From assembly GCA_040751985.1 (NCBI GenBank), contig JBFMFU010000093.1, forward strand, positions 62,001 through 126,000: a stretch of DNA of 64,000 bases. The letters run 5' to 3'. Below the pieces are notes generated by a model. It did not search any database, was not told where the DNA came from, and saw only the letters and a program-made list of their open reading frames with translations. The stretch is from Desulfoferula sp040751985. Lineage in GTDB: Bacteria > Desulfobacterota > Desulfarculia > Desulfarculales > Desulfarculaceae. Made by a program: the position numbers and the translations under genes. Below, piece by piece: positions 18,089 to 26,151 of this stretch (position 1 is the first letter of the stretch; every line of letters begins with the position of its first letter).

Positions 18089-18156
18089 GCCTCAGGCGGA
18101 GCAAAATGCGCTAGGGCTTTCAGGGGGTTCCCCGGCCCGCTTCGCGCGAGGGCTGT

Positions 18157-18185
18157 AGTATATCATCGCCCTGTTCTCTTAACAA
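18157..18185 (-). promoter_or_regulatory. Distal promoter of the yceD-rpmF-plsX operon
   Basis: TTGTTA, 17-nt spacer, TATACT with an upstream TGA (extended -10). It lies about 100 nt upstream of the proximal promoter and would give a longer leader. It stands back to back with the greA promoter on the other strand. Confidence 0.55.
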
Positions 18186-18213
18186 GCAGACCCCACAGGC
18201 GATTGTCTGGTCG

Positions 18214-18242
18214 TTGAGCGAGCCGGGGCTTGATGTTATACT
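18214..18242 (+). promoter_or_regulatory. greA promoter
   Basis: TTGAGC, exactly 17 nt, then TATACT: a good sigma-70 match. It would give a leader of about 100 nt before the greA TTG. I see no conserved leader structure in that stretch. Confidence 0.65.
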
Positions 18243-18349
18243 CTTGCCCAGGCGGCCGAGGCGAGGTGCCTCGCGCCGCCGCATGCACGAAAGGCGGGGC
18301 GGCCGCGCCCGGCCCGCCCATAGGTCATCATCTAACCAGGGGTGCTAGC

Positions 18350-18817
18350 TTGGGTCGTTCACTCATCACCCGGCAGGGCCATGCGCAGTTGCAGGACGAG
18401 CTGACCCGCCTGCGCAAGGTGGAGCTGCCGGCCAACGTCAAGGCCATCGAAGAGGCGCGGGCCCACGGCGATCTCTCCGAGAACGCCGAATACCACGCCG
18501 CCAAGGAACGCAACGCCATCATCATGGCCAAGATCGCGGAGTTGGAGAACCTGCTGGCCACCACCGAGGTGGTGGACCCCCTGCCCCAGGCCAACGGCCG
18601 GGTGGTGTTTGGCTGCACGGCCACGGTCTACGACCCAGACGGCGACCTGAAGATCACCTACCAGATCGTGGGCGCGGCCGAAAGCGACGCCACCTGCGGA
18701 CGCATCTCCATGAACTCGCCCATCGGCCGGGCCCTGCTGGGCCGGGAAGAAGGCGAGGAGGTGCGCGTGCAGACCCCAGGCGGCATGCGGGTGCTGGAAA
18801 TCGTGAGCATAGAGTGA
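18350..18817 (+). CDS. greA: Transcription elongation factor GreA
   Basis: 155-residue factor that stimulates RNA cleavage by backtracked RNA polymerase. The coiled-coil tip carries the acidic catalytic pair in ARAHGDLSENAEYHAAKERN, and the C-terminal domain has ISMNSPIGRALLGREEGEEV. The start is TTG, chosen because AGGGG lies 8 nt upstream and the length then matches the family; the reading upstream is unrelated low-complexity sequence. Confidence 0.95.
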   Translation: MGRSLITRQGHAQLQDELTRLRKVELPANVKAIEEARAHGDLSENAEYHAAKERNAIIMAKIAELENLLATTEVVDPLPQANGRVVFGCTATVYDPDGDLKITYQIVGAAESDATCGRISMNSPIGRALLGREEGEEVRVQTPGGMRVLEIVSIE

Positions 18818-18906
18818 GGCGGCGCGCTTACTTGCCGAAATTAATACCCATCCCCGTATCGAGCGTACACAACCAGGACTGCTGCGGCCTCGAGGCGGCC
18901 TAACCG

Positions 18907-20139
18907 GTGCCCGGACTGCTGGGCCAGATATTCACCACCCGCATGCTGGTGGCCCTGCTCATGGGCTTCTCCAGCGGCCTGCCCCTGCTCCTAACCATCA
19001 GCCTGCTGCAGGCCTGGATGCGCCAGCAGGGGGTGGACCTGGCCACCATCGGTCTCATGGCCCTGCTGGGCCTGCCCTACACCCTCAAATTCCTCTGGGC
19101 CCCGCTCCTGGACCGCTTCCGCCTGCCCTTCCTGGGCCGGCGGCGGGGCTGGCTGCTGGTGGTTCAGGTCTGCCTGACCGCGGCCATCGTGGCCCTGGGA
19201 CTGACCAAACCGGCCCAGCAGCCCACCCTGATGGCCCTGATGGCCCTCTTGGTCACTTTCTTTAGCGCCAGCCAGGACATCCTGGTGGACGCCTACCGCC
19301 GCGAAGACCTGCGCGACTCGGAGCTGGGTCTGGGCTCGTCCCTGTACGTCAACGGCTACCGGGTGGGCATGCTCCTGGCCAGCGGCGGCGGGCTGATCAT
19401 GGCCGACCACATCGGCTTCCGCGGGGTGTACATGGTCATGGCCGCGGTGATGCTGGTGGGCATCGGCACCACCCTGTTCTGTCGCGAGCCGGCCAATCCC
19501 CAGGGCACGCCTAAGAGCCTGAAAGACGCGGTGATTCAGCCCTTTGTGGAGTATTTTCAGCGCACGGGCGCCGTGGGCATCCTGGCCTTCATCCTGCTGT
19601 ACAAGATCGGCGACTCCATGGCCTCCACCATGACCATCCCCTTCTACCTGGACCTGGGCTTCTCCAACAGCCAGATCGGGGCGGTGGTCAAGCTCTTCGG
19701 CTTCTGGGCCACGGTGGGCGGTGGGCTCCTGGGCGGGATCATCATCCTCAAGCTGGGCATCCGCCGCTGCCTGTGGAGCTTCGGCATCCTGCAGGCCCTG
19801 AGCACCGCCGGCTTCGCGGCCCTGGCCTACCTGGGCCCGCAGCTCTGGGGCCTGGCCGCGGTGATCGCCTTTGAGAACCTGACCTCGGGCATGGGCACCG
19901 CCGCCTTCCTGGCCTTCATGGCCAGCCTCACCGACCGGCGCTTCACGGCCACCCAGTACGCCCTCTTATCCAGCCTCATCGGCATCCCCCGGGTGCTGGC
20001 CAGCGCCCCCACCGGCTGGATGGCCCAGGCCATGGGCTATCCGGCCTTCTTCATCTTCTGCACCCTGGCGGCCATTCCCGGCCTGATCCTCCTGCTGCGC
20101 TTCGCGCCTTGGCGGGGCCAGCAGAACGCGGCCGGCTAG
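18907..20139 (+). CDS. AmpG-like MFS transporter
   Basis: 410-residue inner-membrane protein with about 12 hydrophobic segments, resembling the muropeptide permease AmpG of the major facilitator superfamily. Family-like segments include GFSSGLPLLLT near the N-terminus, LPYTLKFLWAPLLDRF, FFSASQDILVDAYRRE and YVNGYRVGMLLASGGGL. The likely cargo is anhydromuropeptide for wall recycling. Start is GTG with a weak distant GAGG. Its stop overlaps the convergent downstream gene in CTAG. Confidence 0.88.
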   Translation: MPGLLGQIFTTRMLVALLMGFSSGLPLLLTISLLQAWMRQQGVDLATIGLMALLGLPYTLKFLWAPLLDRFRLPFLGRRRGWLLVVQVCLTAAIVALGLTKPAQQPTLMALMALLVTFFSASQDILVDAYRREDLRDSELGLGSSLYVNGYRVGMLLASGGGLIMADHIGFRGVYMVMAAVMLVGIGTTLFCREPANPQGTPKSLKDAVIQPFVEYFQRTGAVGILAFILLYKIGDSMASTMTIPFYLDLGFSNSQIGAVVKLFGFWATVGGGLLGGIIILKLGIRRCLWSFGILQALSTAGFAALAYLGPQLWGLAAVIAFENLTSGMGTAAFLAFMASLTDRRFTATQYALLSSLIGIPRVLASAPTGWMAQAMGYPAFFIFCTLAAIPGLILLLRFAPWRGQQNAAG

Positions 20140-20978
20140 CTTTCCTCGGCCCGAACTGCCTCCCAGGCCAAGAGCGCCCGCTTGCGCTCCAGGCCCCAGC
20201 GGTAGCCGCCCAGGGCCCCGCTGCCCCGCAGCACCCGGTGACAGGGAATCAGGTAGGCGATGGGATTGGCCCCGCAGCAGGTCCCCACGGCCCGGGCCGC
20301 GCCCGGCCGGCCCAGCCAGCGGGCCAGCTCGCCGTAGGTGGCGGCCGCGCCGGCCGGGATGCGCAGCAGGGCCTCCCAGACCTGTATCTGGAAGTTGCTG
20401 TCCCGCACCAGCAGGTTGAGGGGCTGCCCCTGGCCATGCGCGGCCGGGGCGAAGATGCGCTGCACCATGGGCCGGGTGGCGGTCTGGTCTGGCCGCAGGG
20501 CAGCCTCGGGCCAGCGCCCGGCCAGGTATTCCAAGGCCTGCGCTTCTTCACCGGGCCCCACGAAGGCCAGGCCGCAGACCCCGCGCTCGGTTAGTAAGAG
20601 CAGGCAGGGGCCGAAGGGCGACGAGTGCAGGCCGTGGCGGATGACCAGGCCCTGGCCGCGGCTGGCCACCTGGCCCGGCGTCATAGCGTAGACGTTCAGG
20701 GTCAGGTCGTGCAGGCGGCCGGGCGAGGACAGCCCTGCCTCGAAAGCCGCCTGCAGCACCGGCCGGGAGCGCTGCAATAGCTCCCGGGCGTACTGGGCGG
20801 TGAGGTACTGCAAGAAGCGCTTGGGGCTGACCCCGGCGAAGCGCCGAAACAGGCGCTGGAAGCTGTACTCGCTCAGGTGCACGGCCGCGGCGATCTGGGC
20901 CAGGCCGGGCTGCTCCCGGGCGTGGTCCTGAATGTAGGCGATGGCCTTTTCGATGCGCGCAAAGTCTTGAGCCCGCAT
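20136..20978 (-). CDS. AraC-type HTH fused to O6-methylguanine-DNA methyltransferase
   Basis: 280-residue DNA-repair protein. An AraC HTH fills about residues 8-105 (two helix-turn-helix units, LSEYSFQRLFRRFAGVSPKRF) and the methyltransferase fills about 115-275, with the acceptor Cys in IPCHRVLRG and the FQIQVWEALLRIPAG helix. It resembles Ada but lacks the N-terminal Cys-rich phosphotriester domain, so how or whether it senses methylation is unclear. It overlaps the AmpG-like stop by 4 nt. Confidence 0.92.
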   Translation of the reverse strand: MRAQDFARIEKAIAYIQDHAREQPGLAQIAAAVHLSEYSFQRLFRRFAGVSPKRFLQYLTAQYARELLQRSRPVLQAAFEAGLSSPGRLHDLTLNVYAMTPGQVASRGQGLVIRHGLHSSPFGPCLLLLTERGVCGLAFVGPGEEAQALEYLAGRWPEAALRPDQTATRPMVQRIFAPAAHGQGQPLNLLVRDSNFQIQVWEALLRIPAGAAATYGELARWLGRPGAARAVGTCCGANPIAYLIPCHRVLRGSGALGGYRWGLERKRALLAWEAVRAEES

Positions 20979-21085
20979 ATGCAGCCCCTCCGTTGGCTGG
21001 CCCCATCATGGCCCCCAAGCCAGGCCCGGCCAACCCGATTCTTGCTCTTTGGGCCCTGCTGCGCGGCCGGTTGCCGCCCGTTTTT

Positions 21086-21112
21086 TGTGCTATTCTTATA
21101 AATATAAGCACA
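21086..21112. promoter_or_regulatory. AT-rich nested palindrome, likely operator/promoter
   Basis: TGTGCT and AGCACA form outer arms around CTTATA-AA-TATAAG, a perfect inner 6-bp palindrome. It is a striking AT island between the divergent AraC-methyltransferase and GNAT genes. -10-like TATAAA/TATATT sequences lie on both strands. An operator or shared promoter is the simplest reading. Confidence 0.5.
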
Positions 21113-21141
21113 CATGCAGCGCGCTTGGCGCCAGGTGAGCC

Positions 21142-21639
21142 ATGTTCCAGCCTCCCCGGGTAAGCTGCCAGGACAAGACCGGCCAGGTCTTTGCGGCCGC
21201 GGCCTGCGGGCTAGAGCTTTGCGCGGCCTTGCAGCGCATGTACGACAGCTTCGAGCCCAAGGGCTGGGCCCAGGGCCTGCCCCCCCACGAAGAGCACACC
21301 CGCCGCACCTGGGTGGAGACGGTGCTGGCCCAGGGTCACAATTTTGTGCTCTACCAACAGGAGGAGATCATCGGCCATGCAGCCCTGCTGCCCCATCCGG
21401 AGCGCCGGGACGCGGAGCTGCTGGTGTTCCTGCTGCCGGAGTTTCAGCGGCGAGGTTTGGGCAGCGTCCTGGCCCAGATGGCCCTGGACAAGGCCGCGGA
21501 GTTGGGCCTGAGCAAGCTTTTCCTGGAAGTGGCGTCCCGCAATATTTCGGCCATCCGCCTGTACCGCAAGTTCCGCTTCGAATTCTGCGACCAGGAGTGC
21601 GACTCCGAGCGGGTGATGGTCTGCACCCTGGAGGATTAG
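21142..21639 (+). CDS. GNAT-family N-acetyltransferase
   Basis: 165-residue acetyltransferase. The acetyl-CoA site is LLPEFQRRGLGSVLAQMALD (about residues 100-119), then LFLEVASRNISAIRLYRKFRF, a RimI-like C-terminal motif. Substrate unknown. ATG follows an AGGTGA Shine-Dalgarno closely. It is divergent from the repair gene across the AT-rich palindrome and converges on the ChrB-like gene with a 4-nt overlap of stops. Confidence 0.85.
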   Translation: MFQPPRVSCQDKTGQVFAAAACGLELCAALQRMYDSFEPKGWAQGLPPHEEHTRRTWVETVLAQGHNFVLYQQEEIIGHAALLPHPERRDAELLVFLLPEFQRRGLGSVLAQMALDKAAELGLSKLFLEVASRNISAIRLYRKFRFEFCDQECDSERVMVCTLED

Positions 21640-22079
21640 GCTCCCGAGGACCCAGCCGCCACCTCCAGGCGGCACCAGGCATACAGGGCGTCATACACCG
21701 CGAACTGGGCCGCCAGGTTTTCCTGGTCATCCGGAAAGCGCAGGCCGTAGCCCACGGCCAGGGCCTCCAGGCCCGCGGCCAGGGGGTCAGCGGTGAGATC
21801 GTCGGTGTCCGCCGCCCGCACGATCTGGGCCAGACGCAGCAGGGCCGGGTCGCTCAGCCCATAGTCTTCTATGATGGCGTCAAAGGTGCAGCGCTCCTTG
21901 CGGTGGCCCAGCTCGGCGCCTGGGGCGTCAAAGGGTATGGCGCCGGTCTGGGCGGCCATGGTCTCCACTTGGCTCTTTGGCACGAAAAGGAATTGAGCCT
22001 GAGAATCCACAAAACGCCGTATGAGCCAGGGACAGGCCACCCGATCCACGTGCACGTGGGACCTGGTAATCCATTGCAT
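21636..22079 (-). CDS. ChrB-like chromate resistance protein
   Basis: 147-residue protein matching the C-terminal domain of ChrB: HVHVDRVACPWLIRRFVD at the start and HRKERCTFDAIIEDYGL mid-protein. ChrB is linked with chromate resistance as regulator of the ChrA efflux pump. No chrA gene is nearby, so a chromate role is unproven. Strong Shine-Dalgarno GAGGAGG before the ATG. Confidence 0.85.
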   Translation of the reverse strand: MQWITRSHVHVDRVACPWLIRRFVDSQAQFLFVPKSQVETMAAQTGAIPFDAPGAELGHRKERCTFDAIIEDYGLSDPALLRLAQIVRAADTDDLTADPLAAGLEALAVGYGLRFPDDQENLAAQFAVYDALYAWCRLEVAAGSSGA

Positions 22080-22207
22080 GGCATTCCTCCTCGTTTGCTG
22101 ACGAGTTTAGCTACATCATTCATGGTAAACGTGGAACCCCTAGGCAGACAAGCGAGCGCCCCAACGGCGGGCTCCGGGCAATGGTTTTGACCGGCCTCCG
22201 GGAGTCC

Positions 22208-22236
22208 TTGCCCCCCAGCCAGGAGCCTGTTATTAT
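22208..22236 (+). promoter_or_regulatory. Candidate hflK promoter
   Basis: TTGCCC, 17 nt, TATTAT. The -10 matches 5 of 6 consensus bases and the -35 only the first three. Located about 40 nt upstream of the hflK ATG. Confidence 0.4.
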
Positions 22237-22283
22237 TTCGCCATTGAGAATCATAAACTTAGCCCACCAAACGAGGTTTTGAC

Positions 22284-23336
22284 ATGCCCATGGACTGGAC
22301 TCCCCCTCCCCGGGGAACTGGTCGCGAGCCGGACATCGGCAAGGTCTTGGAAGAGTTCAAGCAGAAGATGCCCAGCTTCCGGCGGGCCAAGGGCCTGTGG
22401 GTGGTGGCGCTCATCGTGGCCCTCATTGCCCTGGGCTCCACCTCCTATTACACGGTAGGGCCCGAGGAGACCGGCATCGTGCTGCGCTTCGGGCGCTACG
22501 TGCGCGAGTTGGGCCCCGGCCTGCACTTCAAGCTGCCCCTGGGCGTGGAAAAGGCCATCACGGTTAAGACCGGGCGGGTGTTCAAGGAGGAGTTCGGCTT
22601 CCGGGGCATCAGCCCGGGCGTCCGCAGCCGGTTCACGGAAAAGGGCTACGGCGACGAGTCCCTGATGCTCTCCGGCGACCTCAACGTCATCGAGGTCAAG
22701 TGGATCGTGCAGTACAAGATCAAGGACCCGCAGCTCTGGCTGTTCGCGGTGCGCGATCCGGTGGCCGCCATCCGCGACCTGTCCGAGTCGGTGATGCGCC
22801 AGATCGTGGGCAACAGCCTCAGCGACCAGGTGCTCACCCTGCAGCGCATGGAGATCGCCACCCTGGCCCAGAAGAAGCTGCAGGCCATCCTGACCGAATA
22901 CAAGACCGGGGTGCAGATCATCACCGTCAAGCTGCAGGACGTGAACCCGCCCCTGCCCGTGCAGCCGGCCTTCAACGAGGTCAACGAGGCCCGCCAGCAG
23001 AAGGAGCGCATGATCAACGAGGCCCAGGAGGCCTACAACCGCGAGATACCCAAGGCCCTGGGCGAGGCCTCGCGGGTGGTCACCGAGGCCGAGGGCTACG
23101 CCACCGAGAAGATCAACCGGGCCCAGGGCCAGGCCAAGCGCTTCCTGGACGTGCTCAAGAGTTATCTGGCCGCCCAGGAAGTGACCAAGCGCCGCCTGTA
23201 TTTGGAGGCCATGGCGCGGCTGCTCAAGAACTCGCAGCGGGTCTACGTGGTGGATGAAAACGTCAAGGGGCTCTTGCCCCACCTGGACCTGCGGCCCGGA
23301 GCGCCGCCGGCGGCCGGAAAGGGGGTGAAGCCATGA
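22284..23336 (+). CDS. hflK: HflK, SPFH/stomatin-type protease modulator
   Basis: 350-residue membrane-anchored SPFH protein that with HflC surrounds the FtsH protease. One transmembrane helix (about residues 38-58, VVALIVALIALGSTSYYTV) follows a short cytosolic N-terminus; then the SPFH domain with EETGIVLRFGRYVRELGPGLH and a long helical region (ARQQKERMINEAQEAYN). Unlike E. coli HflK the N-terminus is short and not glycine-rich. Confidence 0.95.
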   Translation: MPMDWTPPPRGTGREPDIGKVLEEFKQKMPSFRRAKGLWVVALIVALIALGSTSYYTVGPEETGIVLRFGRYVRELGPGLHFKLPLGVEKAITVKTGRVFKEEFGFRGISPGVRSRFTEKGYGDESLMLSGDLNVIEVKWIVQYKIKDPQLWLFAVRDPVAAIRDLSESVMRQIVGNSLSDQVLTLQRMEIATLAQKKLQAILTEYKTGVQIITVKLQDVNPPLPVQPAFNEVNEARQQKERMINEAQEAYNREIPKALGEASRVVTEAEGYATEKINRAQGQAKRFLDVLKSYLAAQEVTKRRLYLEAMARLLKNSQRVYVVDENVKGLLPHLDLRPGAPPAAGKGVKP

Positions 23337-24310
23337 GCAGCATGAAGGCCGGCGCCCCCCTGGTGGTCATCCTCATCATCGCGGTGTTGGTGGCCTCGGG
23401 CTCCTTCTTCACGTTGCGCGAGGGCCAGCAGGCCCTGGTGACCCAGTTTGGCAAGCCGGTGGGCGGCCCCTACAAAAAGGCAGGCCTGTACTTCAAGCTC
23501 CCCCTGGTCCAGGAGGTGCACACCTTCGAGAAGCGCTTGCTCAAGTGGGACGGCTCGCCCAATCAGATTCCCACCCGGGACAAGAAGTACATCTGGGTGG
23601 ACAGCACCGCCCGCTGGCGCATAGTGGACCCCCTGCGCTTCCTGCAGACCGTGGCCACCGAGCGCGGCGCCCTAAGCCGCCTGGACGACATCATCGACTC
23701 GGTGGTGCGCGACCAGGTCTCCTCCAACCTGCTGGTGGAGCTGGTGCGCTCCCGTGACTGGAAGCCGGTGAGCATCACCGCCACCTCCGGGTACATGCCC
23801 ACGGTCAGGAAGGGCGACGAGGACGATGACAGCGCCAGCCGCACCGACACGGCGGTCAAGGTGGGGCGCCAGGTGATCATCCGCCGCATGCTGGCCGAGG
23901 CGGCCAAGCTGACCCCCCAGTACGGCATCGAGGTGGTGGACATCCAGATCAAGCGCATCAACTTCGTGGAGAGCGTGCAGAAGCAGGTGTTCCAGCGCAT
24001 GATCTCCGAGCGCAAGCGCATCGCCAGCCAGTACCGCTCCGAGGGCGAGGGCGAGAAGCGGCGCATCCTGGGGCACATGGAAAAGGAGCTGGCCCGCATC
24101 CGCTCCGAGGCCTATAAGCAGGCCCAGGGCCTCCGCGGCCAGGCCGACGCCAAGGCCACGGCCATCTACGGCCAGGCCTACGGCCAGAACCCGGAGTTCT
24201 ACGCCCTGTTCAAGACCCTGGAGAGCCTGGGCGCCACCCCCGGCGACCAATTGGAGCTGATTCTGTCCACGGATAGCGAGTACTTCCGTTATCTTAAGAA
24301 GGCCAAGTAG
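23333..24310 (+). CDS. hflC: HflC, SPFH/stomatin-type protease modulator
   Basis: 325-residue partner of HflK. N-terminal transmembrane anchor (VVILIIAVLVASGSFFTL), SPFH domain with REGQQALVTQFGKP and GLYFKLPLVQEV, then a charged coiled coil (SERKRIASQYRSEGEGEKRR) and a conserved C-terminal segment ending in DSEYFRYLKK. The ATG overlaps the hflK TGA by 4 nt. A charged insertion KGDEDDDSASRTD lies near residues 162-174. Confidence 0.95.
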   Translation: MSSMKAGAPLVVILIIAVLVASGSFFTLREGQQALVTQFGKPVGGPYKKAGLYFKLPLVQEVHTFEKRLLKWDGSPNQIPTRDKKYIWVDSTARWRIVDPLRFLQTVATERGALSRLDDIIDSVVRDQVSSNLLVELVRSRDWKPVSITATSGYMPTVRKGDEDDDSASRTDTAVKVGRQVIIRRMLAEAAKLTPQYGIEVVDIQIKRINFVESVQKQVFQRMISERKRIASQYRSEGEGEKRRILGHMEKELARIRSEAYKQAQGLRGQADAKATAIYGQAYGQNPEFYALFKTLESLGATPGDQLELILSTDSEYFRYLKKAK

Positions 24311-24336
24311 GCCCCGATACGCGTAAACCGGGCCGG

Positions 24337-24356
24337 GCCGCCCCACCTTAGGCGGC
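24337..24356 (+). terminator. Possible weak terminator after hflC
   Basis: GCCGCC/GGCGGC stem with an 8-nt loop, 27 nt after the hflC stop. No T-tract follows, so it may act only as a 3' stabilising hairpin. Confidence 0.35.
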
Positions 24357-24392
24357 GCGGTCCTCATATGTCGCTTTGCGGCGCCCGGTCTC

Positions 24393-24421
24393 TTGACAGT
24401 TTTTGCTCCTTTGCCTATACT
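24393..24421 (+). promoter_or_regulatory. rplU promoter
   Basis: Perfect TTGACA, exactly 17 nt, TATACT: the best sigma-70 match in the window. Predicted transcript start is about 25 nt before the rplU ATG, so there is no room for an autoregulatory L21 leader. Confidence 0.88.
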
Positions 24422-24453
24422 TCACCTTCTAAATTTTGGGAGGTAGAGCAACC

Positions 24454-24762
24454 ATGTACGCAGTGATCGCCGCAGGCGGTAAGCAATATAAGGTAGAGCC
24501 GGGCCAGGTGCTGCGCCTGGAGAAAGTGGCCGGCGACGTGGGCCAGCAGATTCAGTTGAGCCCGGTGTTGATGGTCGGCGGCCAGGGCGAGCCCAAGATC
24601 GGCCAGCCCCACCTGGAGGGCGCAGTCACCGGGGTCATCCTGGAGCAGGGCAAGTCCAAGAAGGTGGTGGTTTTCAAGAAAAAGCGCCGCAAGGGCTATC
24701 AGGTCAAGCGGGGCCACCGCCAGCCCTTCACCTCCGTGCGCATTCAGGACATCCCGGCCTAG
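24454..24762 (+). CDS. rplU: 50S ribosomal protein L21
   Basis: 102-residue ribosomal protein: MYAVIAAGGKQYKVEPG at the start, FKKKRRKGYQVKRGHRQPFT near the end. ATG preceded by GGGAGG; six codons of upstream reading are not part of the protein. First gene of a long plus-strand ribosome/GTPase/proline/NAD cluster. Confidence 0.98.
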   Translation: MYAVIAAGGKQYKVEPGQVLRLEKVAGDVGQQIQLSPVLMVGGQGEPKIGQPHLEGAVTGVILEQGKSKKVVVFKKKRRKGYQVKRGHRQPFTSVRIQDIPA

Positions 24763-24785
24763 GCCGCGGTTAAGGAGCAGATACC

Positions 24786-25040
24786 ATGGCACACAAAAAG
24801 GCAGGCGGCAGCTCCCGCAATGGCCGCGACACGGCGGGCAAGAGGCTGGGCATCAAGCGCGGCGAAGGTTTTATGGTCAGCGCCGGCAGCATCCTGGTGC
24901 GCCAGCGGGGCACCAAGATCCACCCCGGCCAGAACGTGGGCCTGGGGCGCGACTACACCCTCTTCGCCAAGATCGACGGCAAGGTGAAGTACGAACGGCT
25001 GGGCCGCGACCGCAAGCGGGTCAGCGTTTATCCCGCCTAG
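24786..25040 (+). CDS. rpmA: 50S ribosomal protein L27
   Basis: 84-residue protein. MAHKKAGGSSRNGRDTAGKR is the universal start, with no N-terminal extension of the kind that is cleaved in Firmicutes. Follows rplU by 23 nt. Confidence 0.98.
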   Translation: MAHKKAGGSSRNGRDTAGKRLGIKRGEGFMVSAGSILVRQRGTKIHPGQNVGLGRDYTLFAKIDGKVKYERLGRDRKRVSVYPA

Positions 25041-25131
25041 TTCGCGGGCATTGCGGGCGGCCTCTGGGCGGCGCTGACCAAAGCGCCCCGGCCGCCCGTG
25101 CTGTTTCTGCACCCAGAGCCCGGAGCGAGTC

Positions 25132-26151
25132 ATGCGCTTCGTGGACGAAGCCATAATCGAGGTGGCGGCAGGCGACGGCGGCCGGGGCTGCGTCAGCTTC
25201 ATGCGCCAGCGCTTCCAGCCCAAGGGCGGTCCGGACGGCGGCGACGGCGGCCGGGGGGGCGACGTGGTGCTGCGGGCCAGCCAGCGGGTGGCCACCCTGG
25301 CCGACCACAGCTATCTGCGCCACTTCCGGGCCGGCCGCGGGGCCCACGGCCAGGGCAGCAACAAGACCGGCCGCGCCGGCCAGGGTAAGGTCGTGGAGGT
25401 GCCGGTGGGCACCATCGTGCGCGACCAGGAGACCGGCGAGGTGGTGGCCGACCTGACCAGCGAGGGCCAGGAGGTGGTGGTGGTCCAGGGCGGCCGCGGC
25501 GGCAAGGGCAACCGCCACTTCGTCAGCAGCACCCACCGCACCCCGCGCCTGGCCCAGCCCGGCGAGGAGGGCCAGAAGCGCACCCTGCACCTGGAGCTGA
25601 AGCTCTTGGCCCAGGTGGGGCTGATCGGCCTGCCCAATGCGGGCAAATCCAGCCTGATCGCGGCGGCCAGCGCGGCCCGGCCCAAGGTGGCGGACTATCC
25701 TTTTACCACCCTGATTCCCAACCTGGGCGTGGTACAGTTGGAGGGACGGGAGCCCTTCACCATGGCCGATATCCCCGGCCTGGTGGCCGGCGCGCACAAG
25801 GGCGCGGGCCTGGGGCTCAGGTTCCTCAAGCACGTGGAGCGCACGCGGCTGTTCCTCTACGTGGTGGACCTGAGCACGGAGCGTCCCGCGGAGGACCTGG
25901 AGGCGGTGCGCGCCGAGCTTCGGGCCTATGACCCGGCCTTGGCCAGCCGCGGCGGCCTGGTGGCGGCCAACAAGCTGGACCTGCCCCAGGCCCAGGAGAA
26001 CCTGGAGTCATTCCAGCGCCAGGTGCAGGCCCAGGGCCTGGAGGTGTTCCCCATCAGCGCCCTCAGCGGCCAGGGGGTGCCCGCGCTGCTGGCGGCCCTG
26101 GCCGGGCGCCTGGACCGGGAGCAAGGGGAGGCGCAGCTTGAACAGGGCTGA
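25132..26151 (+). CDS. obgE: GTPase ObgE/CgtA
   Basis: 339-residue ribosome-associated GTPase involved in 50S maturation. Glycine-rich Obg domain (about residues 1-158, with GGDGGRGGDVV and GRGGKGN), then a G domain: GLPNAGKSSLI (P-loop), ADIPGLVAGAH and NKLD. The short C-terminus lacks a long acidic tail. proB begins inside its 3' end. Confidence 0.97.
   Translation: MRFVDEAIIEVAAGDGGRGCVSFMRQRFQPKGGPDGGDGGRGGDVVLRASQRVATLADHSYLRHFRAGRGAHGQGSNKTGRAGQGKVVEVPVGTIVRDQETGEVVADLTSEGQEVVVVQGGRGGKGNRHFVSSTHRTPRLAQPGEEGQKRTLHLELKLLAQVGLIGLPNAGKSSLIAAASAARPKVADYPFTTLIPNLGVVQLEGREPFTMADIPGLVAGAHKGAGLGLRFLKHVERTRLFLYVVDLSTERPAEDLEAVRAELRAYDPALASRGGLVAANKLDLPQAQENLESFQRQVQAQGLEVFPISALSGQGVPALLAALAGRLDREQGEAQLEQG

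Noticed and set aside
22080..22283. chrA or another efflux gene beside the ChrB-like protein
   Set aside because: The stretch is intergenic and leads straight to hflK; no transporter is encoded.
24311..24453. L21 autoregulatory leader
   Set aside because: The near-consensus promoter leaves only about 25 nt before rplU.
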